Source of the DNA: Deltaproteobacteria bacterium
GTDB lineage: Bacteria > Bdellovibrionota > Bdellovibrionia > Bdellovibrionales > Bdellovibrionaceae
Assembly: GCA_017302835.1 (NCBI GenBank)
Contig: JAFLCC010000002.1
Span: 186,001 to 250,000, forward strand
Reading direction: 5' to 3'
DNA: 64,000 nt
In this document: one piece after another, positions 8,743-17,211 of the stretch
Position numbering within the stretch: position 1 is the stretch's first letter
How the letters are laid out: each line of letters starts with the position of its first letter
Position numbers and translations under genes: made by a program
The notes under the pieces: model-generated
Database searches by the model: none
What the model was told of the DNA's origin: nothing
What the model saw: the letters and a program-made list of their open reading frames with translations, nothing else

Positions 8743-9699
8743 TTATTTGAAGCATCCTGATTCATTATTTAACCAAGCATAAAATGCTTTATCCGTAGGA
8801 AATTTAAAGTGAGCGTCCTTAGACCCAATAGGTCTTGACCACAGTTTTTCAAAGGGAACAGAGCAGGGAGAAAATCCAGCTTTGTGAATGGTGGCTTTTG
8901 TTGCTGTTTCCATGTGGGATTTGGAATTTCCGTCAAGGCCCGTAGTCTGAATCATGATATTTTTTCCAGAATAGTTGAAAGTGCCAGCACTTCCTACTTT
9001 GACTGAACTTTCACTAAGTACACCTGCTTTGATTTTTCCCGTTGTTGAATCGAATACGATTTCTTCTTTATTCGCTAGGGTGACATTTATTTCATTATTT
9101 TTTTTATTTACTTTGTAATTCGGCACTTGATCTCTGGGAATAAAGACAACTTCGGTTATATGAGATACCGCCTTATCTGTATTGTGATAGCCATCTAAAA
9201 TGGTTAACCCCGTATCTTGTCTGGCAAAATTTTGGTGATGAAATTCAAAAACTCTTCGATCGATAAATTCTTTTCCTTGTCCGATAATATCAAATCGGTA
9301 GGGTCTTTGTTTTTTCATTTCATCAATACTTGTTTTGCCGGTTCTTAAATCTTGAAGAAATGAAGGATAGCATCTCTCAGTGCGAACGTCTTCACCGGTG
9401 ACACATCCCAATTGGGGCGGCTCTTTCTGAGGGTTTTCATCTGATTTAAATAGCCAAGTTTGACTGTCCTTCTCTGGAGGCAAGGACTCTAAAGGCAAAG
9501 TAGATTTAGCAACTGAAGTTTTAGAGTTGTTACATTCAGGGTGCGGAAAACTCTTTGAGTAGTTCAAATTAGTGAGTGCCGACAATTTTTCCCAAATTTG
9601 GGCAAAGAAATTAGGTTCAGTGACTATTTCCTCAGAAAAGGCTTGGTTAAAACCAAAAAAGAGCAATGAAATGGTAAAATTAAAGCATAATTTTTTCAA
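8743..9699 (-). CDS. secreted protein of unknown function
   Basis: 318 residues from a TTG start with AAGGAA upstream. A signal peptide (LLFFGFNQAFS) ends near residue 22. The mature part has a Pro/Lys-rich low-complexity region (about 60-95) and then a probable beta-rich domain: VFEFHHQNFARQDTGLTILDGYH and ITEVVFIPRDQVPNYKV. It carries six Cys, in line with disulfides in the periplasm. I cannot place it in a family. It lies 21 bases downstream of the 196-aa secreted gene and is likely in an operon with it. Confidence 0.6.
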   Translation of the reverse strand: MKKLCFNFTISLLFFGFNQAFSEEIVTEPNFFAQIWEKLSALTNLNYSKSFPHPECNNSKTSVAKSTLPLESLPPEKDSQTWLFKSDENPQKEPPQLGCVTGEDVRTERCYPSFLQDLRTGKTSIDEMKKQRPYRFDIIGQGKEFIDRRVFEFHHQNFARQDTGLTILDGYHNTDKAVSHITEVVFIPRDQVPNYKVNKKNNEINVTLANKEEIVFDSTTGKIKAGVLSESSVKVGSAGTFNYSGKNIMIQTTGLDGNSKSHMETATKATIHKAGFSPCSVPFEKLWSRPIGSKDAHFKFPTDKAFYAWLNNESGCFK

Positions 9700-9720
9700 C
9701 AGAGTTCCTTATGGTAAATA

Positions 9721-10299
9721 TCACTTTTGACTTGAATTCTTTTTATGCTCATCCAGGATGATCTTGGCTAATTCACTTGGGGAGACCCCCTCGGTCATCA
9801 GTCTTAGTTGTCTTTCTTTTCTAGCTTCTTTGGTAAGAATTATATTACTTTCGGAAATTTTAATAAGCATTTTCATCTCAAAGTTGCCATCTTTTATGTC
9901 GGGTTTAAATTCGGAAATAGTATTTTCTAAAAAAATTGAATAGGTGACTTGAACATCCCTTTTAAAGTTTTTGGTGTTCTTAAGGGCATAAATTGCTTCT
10001 TGAATCAATTCTTCAAATATAATTTCATAAGAAGATTCCTGATCAAGTTGATTGCGCAAAGGATCTCTCACTTTATTTATCATATCATCCGTATTAGGGC
10101 GTGAAAAAATGGCCTGGAGCGCTTCTTTTAATGGAACCAGTTTTCCTGAATAAGCCGATTTTGATTCTTTAATTTTATTTTTTATTAAGGCATTCATTTG
10201 GTCCAAATTTTTTAAAGTTAATTGATGATAAGTAAACAGAAGTCCCGCATGGGCTACTCCAGTTACAAAAAATAGGATCAAAGATGCTTTCTTTAACAT
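9721..10299 (-). CDS. secreted helical protein of unknown function
   Basis: 192 residues from ATG at 10299, which has GGGGTGA at suitable spacing; a GTG at 10311 in the same frame would add four residues. The signal peptide MLKKASLILFFVTGVAHA is clear. The mature protein is predicted largely helical with no Cys and one beta patch (NFEMKMLIKI). No family recognised. First gene of a secreted pair with the 318-aa protein. Confidence 0.58.
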   Translation of the reverse strand: MLKKASLILFFVTGVAHAGLLFTYHQLTLKNLDQMNALIKNKIKESKSAYSGKLVPLKEALQAIFSRPNTDDMINKVRDPLRNQLDQESSYEIIFEELIQEAIYALKNTKNFKRDVQVTYSIFLENTISEFKPDIKDGNFEMKMLIKISESNIILTKEARKERQLRLMTEGVSPSELAKIILDEHKKNSSQK

Positions 10300-10552
10300 A
10301 TGAGATTTCACCCCGGATTAGATGATTAAATGAACCCGACCTCGTTTAAGTGTAACTTATGATATGATAAATTTTAATTTAAAGATTGTTTTCAATTTAA
10401 AGAGCTAGACTCTCGTCTTGCTGAGTAACTTATGGTTTCATTGATATGCTAACGCGATGATTCAATGGGTAAAAATATTCCTAATTGAGATTATTAGTGT
10501 CAGACTATTTTTTAATTAATTTAAATAATAAATTAGCAAATTGGAGGCTATT

Positions 10553-11329
10553 TTGAAAAGAATATATAAGGTTTTGTTAACGGCTTCGTCTTTATCCCTA
10601 ACTTTTTGTGCCCCTACGGCCAAGCAGATAAAAGAAGTTATTGAAAAAGATCCATCAATTGTTTTTGTCGCAATTGAAAAGGAACCAGAGAAATTTATTG
10701 AGATCGTTAATAAGGCAGCACAAGAAGCTCAGAAGAAACAGCAAGAAAAAGCGTTCGATGAAGAAAAGAAGCAGCGAGATGCTGAATTTGCGAATCCATT
10801 GAAGCCAGAGATTCAAGATGATCGAGTTATGTTTGGTAAAAAAGATGCCCCAATCACTATTGTTGAGTATTCTGACTTTGAGTGTCCTTATTGCTCTCGG
10901 GGCTATCAGACGGTTAAGCAAGTAAAAGCTGAATACGGTGATAAAGTAAGAGTCATTTTCAAACATTTACCACTCGACTTTCATCCAATGGCAGAACCAG
11001 CTGCCAGATACTTTGAGGCTATTGCCATGCAGGACCATGCTAAAGCTGAAAAATTTCATGATGAGATCTTTGAAGGTCAAAGCAATCTTAAGTCTGAAAA
11101 AGAAGCCTTCCTTAAAAAAGTTGCTAAAAACGTAGGTGCTAATATGGCAAAGCTTGAGAAAGACTTAAAAGATGAAAAAATTTCTAAGAGAATCCGCGCT
11201 GATATGGAAGAGGCTCAAAAATTTGGAATCAGAGGAACCCCTGGTTTTGTAGTAAATGGAGTATCGCTAAAAGGAGCTTTGCCTTTAAGTGAGTTCAAGG
11301 ATGTTATCGACAAGCATTTAAAGAAATAA
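10553..11329 (+). CDS. DsbA-like thioredoxin-fold protein (exported)
   Basis: 258 residues from TTG at 10553, selected because TTGGAGG ends five bases before it. The N-terminus is a signal sequence ending LSLTFC-A; the Cys suggests a lipoprotein but Phe at -1 is unusual for a lipobox. A charged helical region (about 20-85) precedes the thioredoxin_4/DsbA domain with active site CPYC (FECPYCSRGY, near residue 111) and the cis-Pro loop GTPGFVVNG (near 231). Such proteins introduce or isomerise disulfides in the envelope. A strong terminator follows, so the gene is probably monocistronic. Substrates may include the Cys-rich secreted proteins nearby (inference). Confidence 0.88.
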   Translation: MKRIYKVLLTASSLSLTFCAPTAKQIKEVIEKDPSIVFVAIEKEPEKFIEIVNKAAQEAQKKQQEKAFDEEKKQRDAEFANPLKPEIQDDRVMFGKKDAPITIVEYSDFECPYCSRGYQTVKQVKAEYGDKVRVIFKHLPLDFHPMAEPAARYFEAIAMQDHAKAEKFHDEIFEGQSNLKSEKEAFLKKVAKNVGANMAKLEKDLKDEKISKRIRADMEEAQKFGIRGTPGFVVNGVSLKGALPLSEFKDVIDKHLKK

Positions 11330-11363
11330 TTTTTCTAAAAATAGATTGTCTAAAAATCGTTTG

Positions 11364-11405
11364 CCTAAACAAAAAAAGCCGCCTACGCGGCTTTTTTTGT
11401 TTAGG
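11364..11405. terminator. perfect 19-bp-stem bidirectional terminator
   Basis: Arms 11364-11382 and 11387-11405 are perfectly complementary over 19 bases, with loop CTAC. The stem has a GC core (GCCGC/GCGGC) flanked by A7/T7, so transcripts from either side meet a GC hairpin followed by U residues. It ends the DsbA-like gene. Confidence 0.93.
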
Positions 11406-11564
11406 GTGACTAAAAATGTCAATTTTTATCAAATAGAATTTTTATTGATATAAACTGAAAAGAAACATCTGTAGTAGCTAATTTTTTCAAATCACGAAAC
11501 ATATTGTTGTTAATTTCAAATTTTCATGTATTTTCCATCTCTGACAATTTTAATAGGAGATGAT

Positions 11565-12107
11565 ATGAAAATGAAAGTTTTAAGAAGTATGATTACTTTG
11601 ATATTTATTTTGTGTTTTGAAAAAATATTACTAGCTCAGGAATTGAGACAAGAATTTACATCAAGTTCTGGAGCTAAAATAGTATTTAACTATTCTTTCG
11701 AAAAAGATTGCTTAAAATATTCTGATAACAGTGGGCATATGAACGCTTTAAAGGTCGCAAACCCTGTGCAGATTAGCGTTTATGGTGTTAACACCCTTTC
11801 GGCAGCAACTGCTGAAGTTGAGTTTTGGGCTGTGAGCACAGTTTATCACGGCGGTGCTAAACCAGAATTATTTCGAGTTTACAATCACTATGACAGAATT
11901 GTTTCTCTAGCATCTGCAAGTAATTCATTGACGGGGAACTTAGGAAAAGTTGCCGTAAGACTTAGCAATGGTGGAGCCGCTACTGATTATAAAATAGTTC
12001 AGAAAATTAGAGTTAAAGTTAATAACAAAGCGCTCGTTGATCCCATTAGCAGAACTGATCAATTTCTTGTATCTTTAGACAATGGTGTCGCTTGTTTTAA
12101 TTTGTGA
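11565..12107 (+). CDS. secreted protein of unknown function
   Basis: 180 residues from ATG at 11565, which has AGGAGA four bases upstream. The upstream in-frame ATG at 11526 lacks a ribosome site and would weaken the signal peptide. The signal peptide (MITLIFILCFEKILLAQ) is followed by a beta-rich mature domain with two Cys (DCLKY and the terminal VACFNL) likely to be paired. I recognise no family. Monocistronic; the degraded ATPase remnant lies immediately downstream on the other strand. Confidence 0.65.
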   Translation: MKMKVLRSMITLIFILCFEKILLAQELRQEFTSSSGAKIVFNYSFEKDCLKYSDNSGHMNALKVANPVQISVYGVNTLSAATAEVEFWAVSTVYHGGAKPELFRVYNHYDRIVSLASASNSLTGNLGKVAVRLSNGGAATDYKIVQKIRVKVNNKALVDPISRTDQFLVSLDNGVACFNL

Positions 12108-12144
12108 TTTCTAGTAGTAGCTTTTTAGGCAAAGCTAGGATCTT

Positions 12145-12386
12145 CTAACTCAAATGGTCCCATGAGGTTCGCAGACCTATGTAAGTAAGCAACTCAAGGG
12201 CGTTCTTCTGAATTTCATCGATAATGGCAGGCGATTTAAGCGAATCGAAAAAGAGCGAGGATTCGCTGTTACCCTCAGCAAAATATCTGGATCTTCCAAA
12301 CGAAGATATTCAGCTTTTGGAAGTAAATGCTGCAACAAAAATGTTTTTCCAGTTCGTCTGGGTTCGGTAATGAATGAGACAACTAT
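12145..12386 (-). pseudogene. remnant of AAA_14/DUF4143-type ATPase gene (truncated, frameshifted)
   Basis: On the minus strand one frame reads FITEPRRTGKTFLLQHLLPK then AEYLRLEDPDILLRV, matching the Walker A region of the AAA_14/DUF4143 ATPases. After NPRSF near 12255 the frame breaks. In the next frame it continues DSLKSPAIIDEIQKNALELL, which is the Walker B region of the same family. The break falls in a T run (A run on the plus strand, about 12248-12252) and is explained by one missing T. The first Gly of the usual GPR motif is Glu, there is no start codon, and everything after Walker B (about 300 residues in intact members) is gone. This accounts for most of the gap between 12108 and 12521; the rest (12387-12521) shows only the short palindrome GCGTGCACGC at 12438-12447. 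Confidence 0.75.
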
Positions 12387-12521
12387 TTAAATATTTAGGT
12401 AAAATTAGAAAATGTAGAAATATTAAGAATCAAGATGGCGTGCACGCATTAACATTTCATTGTAACATCCTCGACAGAATTAAACTTGCAAGTCGTTTTG
12501 GTCTTCAGTAAATTTGATTAA

Positions 12522-13142
12522 ATGTGGTTTATTTTATTTTTTTTCTGTATAAAAGTTAACGCAGGCGAATGTGAAAGTTGGATGAAGAATTTAAAAATTA
12601 AAGGTACGTCTGAATGCTTATCAAAATGTTTTTCGGCAGAAACGAACCTTTCAACGTTTATGTGTCCTAATGAATGTAAGAGGCTCTGCAAAGCAACTGA
12701 AGATTCTTTTGGTTTGCTTAAATATTACGGTCTTAACAGTTCTGAAATTTCTTTCTGTGAAAATAATAAAGTTAAGTGTTTAAATGCCTATAAACTTTCA
12801 TGGGATGCGGAAAAGTTGTGTTTAAAAATTTATTCAAACAGTCGCGTAAATGATGAAAATGATGCTTGTAGACATTATGTATGGTCTATCTTAATGGCTA
12901 AAGATTTGGGAACAGATGTCGCTGAATCTATATTAACTGCCCATGAAGATAATCCCCAAGAGCCAATTAATGAGAAGGCAATGGACTTAGCAAATAATAG
13001 ATTAGGTCTGATTCAATATTCAAAATTTAAAAATAAAGAAATAACCTCTGAAGATATTTTAACTTCATTTAAAGAGCAAATGAAAAAAGATAAGTTTATT
13101 ATGTTAAAACCAAGATATCGTTCTCAGGGAGGCCTGCCGTGA
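12522..13142 (+). CDS. secreted DUF6973-like protein
   Basis: 206 residues. A short signal peptide (MWFILFFFCIKVNAG) is followed by a Cys-rich N-terminal half (12 Cys in residues 18-105) and a C-terminal domain with DACRHYVWSILMAKDLG, AHEDNP and MDLANNRLGL. This pattern (N/DA-x-RH...W, HE, MDL-x-NN-x-x-G) is what I know from DUF6973, a domain often found at the end of secreted or polymorphic-toxin-like proteins; its activity is not established to my knowledge. No clear Shine-Dalgarno precedes the ATG. The stop overlaps the start of the 132-aa secreted gene by four bases, so the two are coupled. Confidence 0.72.
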   Translation: MWFILFFFCIKVNAGECESWMKNLKIKGTSECLSKCFSAETNLSTFMCPNECKRLCKATEDSFGLLKYYGLNSSEISFCENNKVKCLNAYKLSWDAEKLCLKIYSNSRVNDENDACRHYVWSILMAKDLGTDVAESILTAHEDNPQEPINEKAMDLANNRLGLIQYSKFKNKEITSEDILTSFKEQMKKDKFIMLKPRYRSQGGLP

Positions 13143-13537
13143 AGAAAAAATTAATTATATTATTATTCTTTGCTGTTTTTCCGTTGGCCTCAAATGCGCA
13201 ATTATTTTGGGGAGGGAAAACTTTAAATCCTAAAGAAGTAAAGGAAAAATGGGGACATGAAAAGCTTGATTTGAAGAAATTTAAAGAGGGATCAGTGAAA
13301 GTAAAATCGTCTATGGCGTATTCAATTCTCTTGGATAAAACCTTAATTGGTAAATCTATAGATTATATTCGAAATAATTTGGGTAATCCTGATGGGTTTT
13401 ACTTTATAGATAGTTACCCTGCTTATCTTATTCAAGAAGGGGCGAGTCATAAAGAAGAAACATGGCAGATTGTTTTTAAGCTCAATGAAAAATATAATGT
13501 CAGGGAGGTTATCGTTCATAAAAATTGCTGCGAATAA
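13139..13537 (+). CDS. small secreted protein, possible BamE-like fold; partner of DUF6973 protein
   Basis: 132 residues from GTG overlapping the previous stop. Signal peptide ends SNA-Q near residue 20. The region LIGKSIDYIRNNLGNPDG followed by EETWQIVFKLNEKYNVREVIVH resembles the SmpA/OmlA/BamE-like arrangement (helix, G-x-P-D turn, then strands); the resemblance is modest and there is no lipobox. It ends in NCCE. Tight coupling to the DUF6973 gene suggests the products interact, for example as secreted effector and periplasmic protector, but nothing in the sequence proves this. Confidence 0.65.
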   Translation: MKKKLIILLFFAVFPLASNAQLFWGGKTLNPKEVKEKWGHEKLDLKKFKEGSVKVKSSMAYSILLDKTLIGKSIDYIRNNLGNPDGFYFIDSYPAYLIQEGASHKEETWQIVFKLNEKYNVREVIVHKNCCE

Positions 13538-13595
13538 AAAAATGATGATCAGATTCTTGTAAGTTAATTAGTGGAGCCCAGAGGCCATAAATTTT

Positions 13596-14408
13596 CTAGT
13601 AGGCAAACCAATCTATATTTAGACAACGAACCGTTTCTGATTTTGAGGGTCCAATTTCTGTTACCAAATTTTTTATGAATTCGGCGAGTTGACCTCTAAT
13701 CTGCTCAGCCAAGTCCTCCGATAAGGACATTGGCGCTGTGTAGAATAAGTCCTTTTCACTATGATTTTCCATTTCAACCAGGCTCTTGATGCGCCAATTT
13801 TGATGGTGTTTGGTGATAAATGGAGAATTACTTTCTAAATGGGTTTTCTGTGGCCCTGTAATTAATTTATTTTTTTCAAATGTCAGAAATTGATTTTGAA
13901 TCAGAAAATCAATAGCCTTATTAACTTGGTTAGGTGGTAATTTTAAACGCTCAGCCAATAAGTGGATTGAATTGTATTGCTCCGTAGCGATGAGATTTCT
14001 TAATCCCGTGTAAACCCAAGAAGAGTAGTAAACAGATTTCATTTCATCTGTAAGAACTTTGTCCTTTTCAACTTTGTTTACCAAGTCTTTTTGTTCGGTT
14101 TGAGTTTTTTGGATTTGTAAGCTCAACACTTTCTTTAGTTTATGAGAACTCGTTCTTGAATAGTCAGTTAGAAGTAAAAAATAAAGGAGCTCTTTTGGGT
14201 TAAAATTAAATTCCTCAGAAAGTTCCAATGCATGTTCTTGGCTCATTTCTCTGTGCCCTTTAAAAATTTGGGTAACTGCTGCATTGCTGGTGGATAGTTT
14301 TCTTGCCAATTGATTAAAAAAACCACGTCCTTTATGAGGTTGTTGTGCAAGCCAAGTAGAGACAAACTTTCGGTAATCTGAAAAGTCAAATATGGATATA
14401 TATTTCAT
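13596..14408 (-). CDS. TIGR02147/DUF4423-family regulatory protein
   Basis: About 270 residues from ATG at 14408 (MKYISIFDFSDYRKFV); ATG 14414 and a further in-frame ATG at 14456 are possible but would add a non-conserved tail. The N-terminal half holds the family's HTH-like part (GFFNQLARKLSTSNAAVTQIFKGHREMS, about 28-55) and LSEEFNFNPKELLYFLLL. The C-terminal DUF4423 region has a second winged-helix-like stretch (HLLAERLKLPPNQVNKAIDFLIQNQFL). Proteins of this family are common in Bdellovibrionota and Fibrobacteres and are assumed to regulate transcription. It diverges from the 461-aa secreted protein, its likely target. Confidence 0.82.
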   Translation of the reverse strand: MKYISIFDFSDYRKFVSTWLAQQPHKGRGFFNQLARKLSTSNAAVTQIFKGHREMSQEHALELSEEFNFNPKELLYFLLLTDYSRTSSHKLKKVLSLQIQKTQTEQKDLVNKVEKDKVLTDEMKSVYYSSWVYTGLRNLIATEQYNSIHLLAERLKLPPNQVNKAIDFLIQNQFLTFEKNKLITGPQKTHLESNSPFITKHHQNWRIKSLVEMENHSEKDLFYTAPMSLSEDLAEQIRGQLAEFIKNLVTEIGPSKSETVRCLNIDWFAY

Positions 14409-14636
14409 TTCCATAAATATAATAAATATCATAAAGTTAAACAAGATATTTGTCAAAAATGATAATTTTAAATGATCAAGTTAAGTAATTTAATAATGAA
14501 AAATAGCGCGGCGTGATATACGTTGGCCCTAACAAATAAACGATACCAAAACAAAAACAAAAAAACAGGCCGTGATGTTGCAGTTTTCTGTTAAAGAAAT
14601 GGAGCATCACTGGGTTGCTAGCCAATAGGAGTTATT

Positions 14637-16022
14637 ATGAGTTTTTCAAAGATATTTCAGACCTTTATGAGTGCCATTTTTATTTTATTGTCCACAAAAA
14701 TTGGCTTCGCTGATCCAAAAGGTGGTTCAAGCGGTGGCTCGACCAAGGGCACACTTGATGGCGGAGGAGCAAACGGTATCAATTTCAAACTTATTGAAAG
14801 TTATAAAATTAACGAAAAGGATCTGCCTCAAGAAAACTATATAAAACCTTTCCTAGATTTCTTAACTCAATCTAGTCAGAGGGACATTAGTTTCACTGAT
14901 CCTGATCCAAGTGCAGAGTATAATTATGGGTACAGTATGGAACCCTATAGATTATTTATCATCAATTTTTTAAAATCGAATCCAGTTTATAATTTACCAG
15001 TTGAGATGGATGATATTGGATCAAGTCTTCATGGGATTCCATTTACGACAAGTCAATTTGCCGTTCAAACAGCTAGTGATGTCTATCTCCCTCAGGAAAT
15101 TTATAACGAATTAATTCAAAAGAACTCTCTTGAAGCTGAGAAAATTATTCTTCATGAGATTTTTATGGGAATGAAAATTTTAATGAAGATGGATAAGTAT
15201 ACTCAATGTCGATATACGAAGGCGAATCCAAACTCCGTATATAGATCTGATAATTGTGATGGAGAAAGCCATGACTTTGACGGATCCTTTTTCATTACTC
15301 CCAAGGAACACGCACAGGTGCGTGCTTTAACTAATTTAGTCGTTGAAAAATCAGAAGATTTTAAAGATCCAAATAAAAGATCAGAGTTAGTTTATATTTT
15401 TATCAATGCGCTATTTGAAAATAAAATGCAAAATTCCTTTTTGCGAGTTTATAGAAGTGGAACGGAAGTGATAAAAGCAGTTGATTTGATAAAAATAATT
15501 AAAGGCGTGGAACTTATTAATACAAACACACTTTTCTGTAATCATTGGAAAGATTTATCTGAAGATCAATTGAAAAACTTAAAAGAAGATTTTGATAAGG
15601 CACCCATAGGAAAAACGTTTTCGTTTCGATCGAAATTCAAAGTTAAATTGGTTACCGTTGAGAATGGAAATAACATGCAGATTAAATTAATAGATGAAAA
15701 AGGGAAAATGATTCCTAACTCAGTTGTTGAATTAAATGAATCTATAAGAGGTTATAGAACTTCAAAAATAAATGATAAGAATATTCTTTCAAGGGATAAT
15801 CAGTTGGTAGATTTCTTATTAATTGAAAATAGGGGCGGAAGAAAGTTTGGAGATAAATTTCTGGGAATAGATTTAGTATTAAATAAAGAAAGTTCGGAAA
15901 TTTCATCTTATAGGGTTTATGAATCCGTCACCTACAGAGCAGCAGATAAGAGGACAAGTTCCAAACAAAATGACATTTATAATTGTACTGATGAGGAAAC
16001 GATAACTTTGACTAAACAATAA
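14637..16022 (+). CDS. secreted protein of unknown function
   Basis: 461 residues, ATG with TAGGAG seven bases upstream. The signal peptide (about residues 10-25, ending GFA) is followed by a Gly/Ser-rich stretch GGSSGGSTKGTLDGGGANG and a mature region without a family I can name. A helix EKIILHEIFMGMKILMKMDK near residue 180 has the H-E spacing of some metallopeptidase helices but lacks the second His, so catalysis is not supported. It is divergent from a TIGR02147 regulator with a 228-base intergenic region, a pairing that suggests regulated expression. Confidence 0.62.
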   Translation: MSFSKIFQTFMSAIFILLSTKIGFADPKGGSSGGSTKGTLDGGGANGINFKLIESYKINEKDLPQENYIKPFLDFLTQSSQRDISFTDPDPSAEYNYGYSMEPYRLFIINFLKSNPVYNLPVEMDDIGSSLHGIPFTTSQFAVQTASDVYLPQEIYNELIQKNSLEAEKIILHEIFMGMKILMKMDKYTQCRYTKANPNSVYRSDNCDGESHDFDGSFFITPKEHAQVRALTNLVVEKSEDFKDPNKRSELVYIFINALFENKMQNSFLRVYRSGTEVIKAVDLIKIIKGVELINTNTLFCNHWKDLSEDQLKNLKEDFDKAPIGKTFSFRSKFKVKLVTVENGNNMQIKLIDEKGKMIPNSVVELNESIRGYRTSKINDKNILSRDNQLVDFLLIENRGGRKFGDKFLGIDLVLNKESSEISSYRVYESVTYRAADKRTSSKQNDIYNCTDEETITLTKQ

Positions 16023-16035
16023 GAATGGTAATCAA

Positions 16036-16079
16036 TGGTATTGAATTCTTATCCGATAGGGTGAGAACTCGATACCATC
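16036..16079 (+). terminator. 17-bp hairpin after the 461-aa secreted gene
   Basis: Arms 16036-16052 and 16063-16079 pair over 17 positions, including several G-U wobbles in RNA, around a ten-base loop. The wobbles fall so that the plus-strand RNA pairs fully, which favours a role in the transcript of the upstream gene. No T run follows, so it may be a stabilising or rho-associated hairpin, not a classical terminator. Confidence 0.5.
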
Positions 16080-16094
16080 AATAGAGCATTTAGT

Positions 16095-16120
16095 TTATTA
16101 ACGCCAATTATTAACGCCAA
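16095..16120. repeat. two tandem copies of a 13-bp repeat
   Basis: TTATTAACGCCAA occurs twice without a gap (16095-16107 and 16108-16120) in the intergenic region before the 334-aa gene. Two direct copies on one helical face (about 13 bp apart) could be a regulator binding site or simple slippage; the sequence does not decide. Confidence 0.6.
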
Positions 16121-16195
16121 GTTGAAATATGCATAAAAATGTAACAAAATCAAAAAATAATAGACCCACCCCCGAATTCTCGGTAAAAATGCTGG

Positions 16196-17200
16196 GTGTT
16201 TTTTAGCTGTAAGATCTCGAATGCATTTATAAATTATCTGGAAGATAAAGGCGAAGATATCTCCTTTATGTACGAGTCTTCTCCTTTGCCCATGGAGCTG
16301 CTGCGTGACCCTTCCTATTGGATTTCAGCACCTAAACTAGAAAACTTTTTACAAGCTGTGGTTTCTCAAAAATGGAAATTTCGTTATGATGATCTCATTC
16401 AAGAGGTAGGTCACTCGAACTCCCAACTGCATGCGTGGGGAGTTCTTGATAGTGTGCTTAAAATGATGACTCACCCACGGGAAATATTCCATCAGCCAGA
16501 TAAATTTTTAGCTTATTTTATTTCCCCCGAGCCTCCCATTGAAAATTTAAATAAAAATGATAAATTTATTTCCTTTGATTTACCTTTGGTTGCAGAACAA
16601 TATCCGATTATTACGAAGTATTTAATATCCTCATTTGAAGCCCTTCCAAAATACTCTGGACAGGGATTGGCACAATGTGAGTGGCATCATATTCATTTAA
16701 AAATTGTTTGGCCAGAAGTTAGTGAAGTCTTATTTGAAAAAGAAGTGAACCCGCAAATTAGTCCCATGTTCTTACAAAATATTATTGAGGACTTACAAAA
16801 AAATCAAAAAGATCTCGAGGAAAAAAACCGTGAGTTAATGCGAGTCAATGATGAGTTGGTTTTGGTTCATGAAGAGTTGAACAAAAATCCTCACTTTAAA
16901 TCAAAGGATGAGAATCAATTTTCATTAACTTCCAATCCGAGCTACAGTCAACAGCAAATAAATATTGGAGTCGATGAATCTTTGGATGGCGAGGCTAATA
17001 AAATCGGTCATAATTTAGCACGACTTCATGATTATATGGTTCGTGCCCAACAATTGATAACGATTCTATCCAGTCAAGCCAAAATGAATTCTGGAATAAA
17101 AGAAGCCATGAGAAGAATGGATTGGAACTATGTGAAGTCACAGTACCCAATGACTATTTCTGAATCTATGGATGCTTTAAGAAAATTGCAAAAAAAATAA
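16196..17200 (+). CDS. cytoplasmic coiled-coil protein, possible signalling accessory
   Basis: 334 residues from GTG at 16196; no ribosome site is visible, and ATG at 16269 is a possible later start. Residues 1-195 form a globular domain resembling the sensory N-terminal regions I have seen in deltaproteobacterial-type sensor kinases ([19 protein letters not shown]), though I cannot name it. Residues 195-235 are a coiled coil ([25 protein letters not shown] cut here to its core) and the C-terminal 80 residues are helical. No kinase or receiver domain follows. It lies 11 bases before eno, so it is likely cotranscribed with it. Confidence 0.65.
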   Translation: MFFSCKISNAFINYLEDKGEDISFMYESSPLPMELLRDPSYWISAPKLENFLQAVVSQKWKFRYDDLIQEVGHSNSQLHAWGVLDSVLKMMTHPREIFHQPDKFLAYFISPEPPIENLNKNDKFISFDLPLVAEQYPIITKYLISSFEALPKYSGQGLAQCEWHHIHLKIVWPEVSEVLFEKEVNPQISPMFLQNIIEDLQKNQKDLEEKNRELMRVNDELVLVHEELNKNPHFKSKDENQFSLTSNPSYSQQQINIGVDESLDGEANKIGHNLARLHDYMVRAQQLITILSSQAKMNSGIKEAMRRMDWNYVKSQYPMTISESMDALRKLQKK

Positions 17201-17211
17201 AGGAGACAATT

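Noticed and set aside
10655-10966. 103-codon antisense frame within the DsbA-like gene
   Set aside because: Fully covered by a strongly recognised protein with CPYC and cis-Pro motifs; hydrophobic residues arise from the complement of Lys/Glu-rich codons.
12438-12447. Palindrome GCGTGCACGC as an operator
   Set aside because: Ten-base palindrome next to a decayed gene with no second site; too short to support a call by itself.
14480-14636. Possible small RNA or hairpin before the 461-aa gene
   Set aside because: Only short imperfect complementarity (GTGATG with CATCAC) is visible; not enough for a feature.
14637-16022. 461-aa secreted protein as a zinc metallopeptidase
   Set aside because: One H-E pair exists in a helix (LHEIF) but the second His of HExxH and a third ligand are absent.
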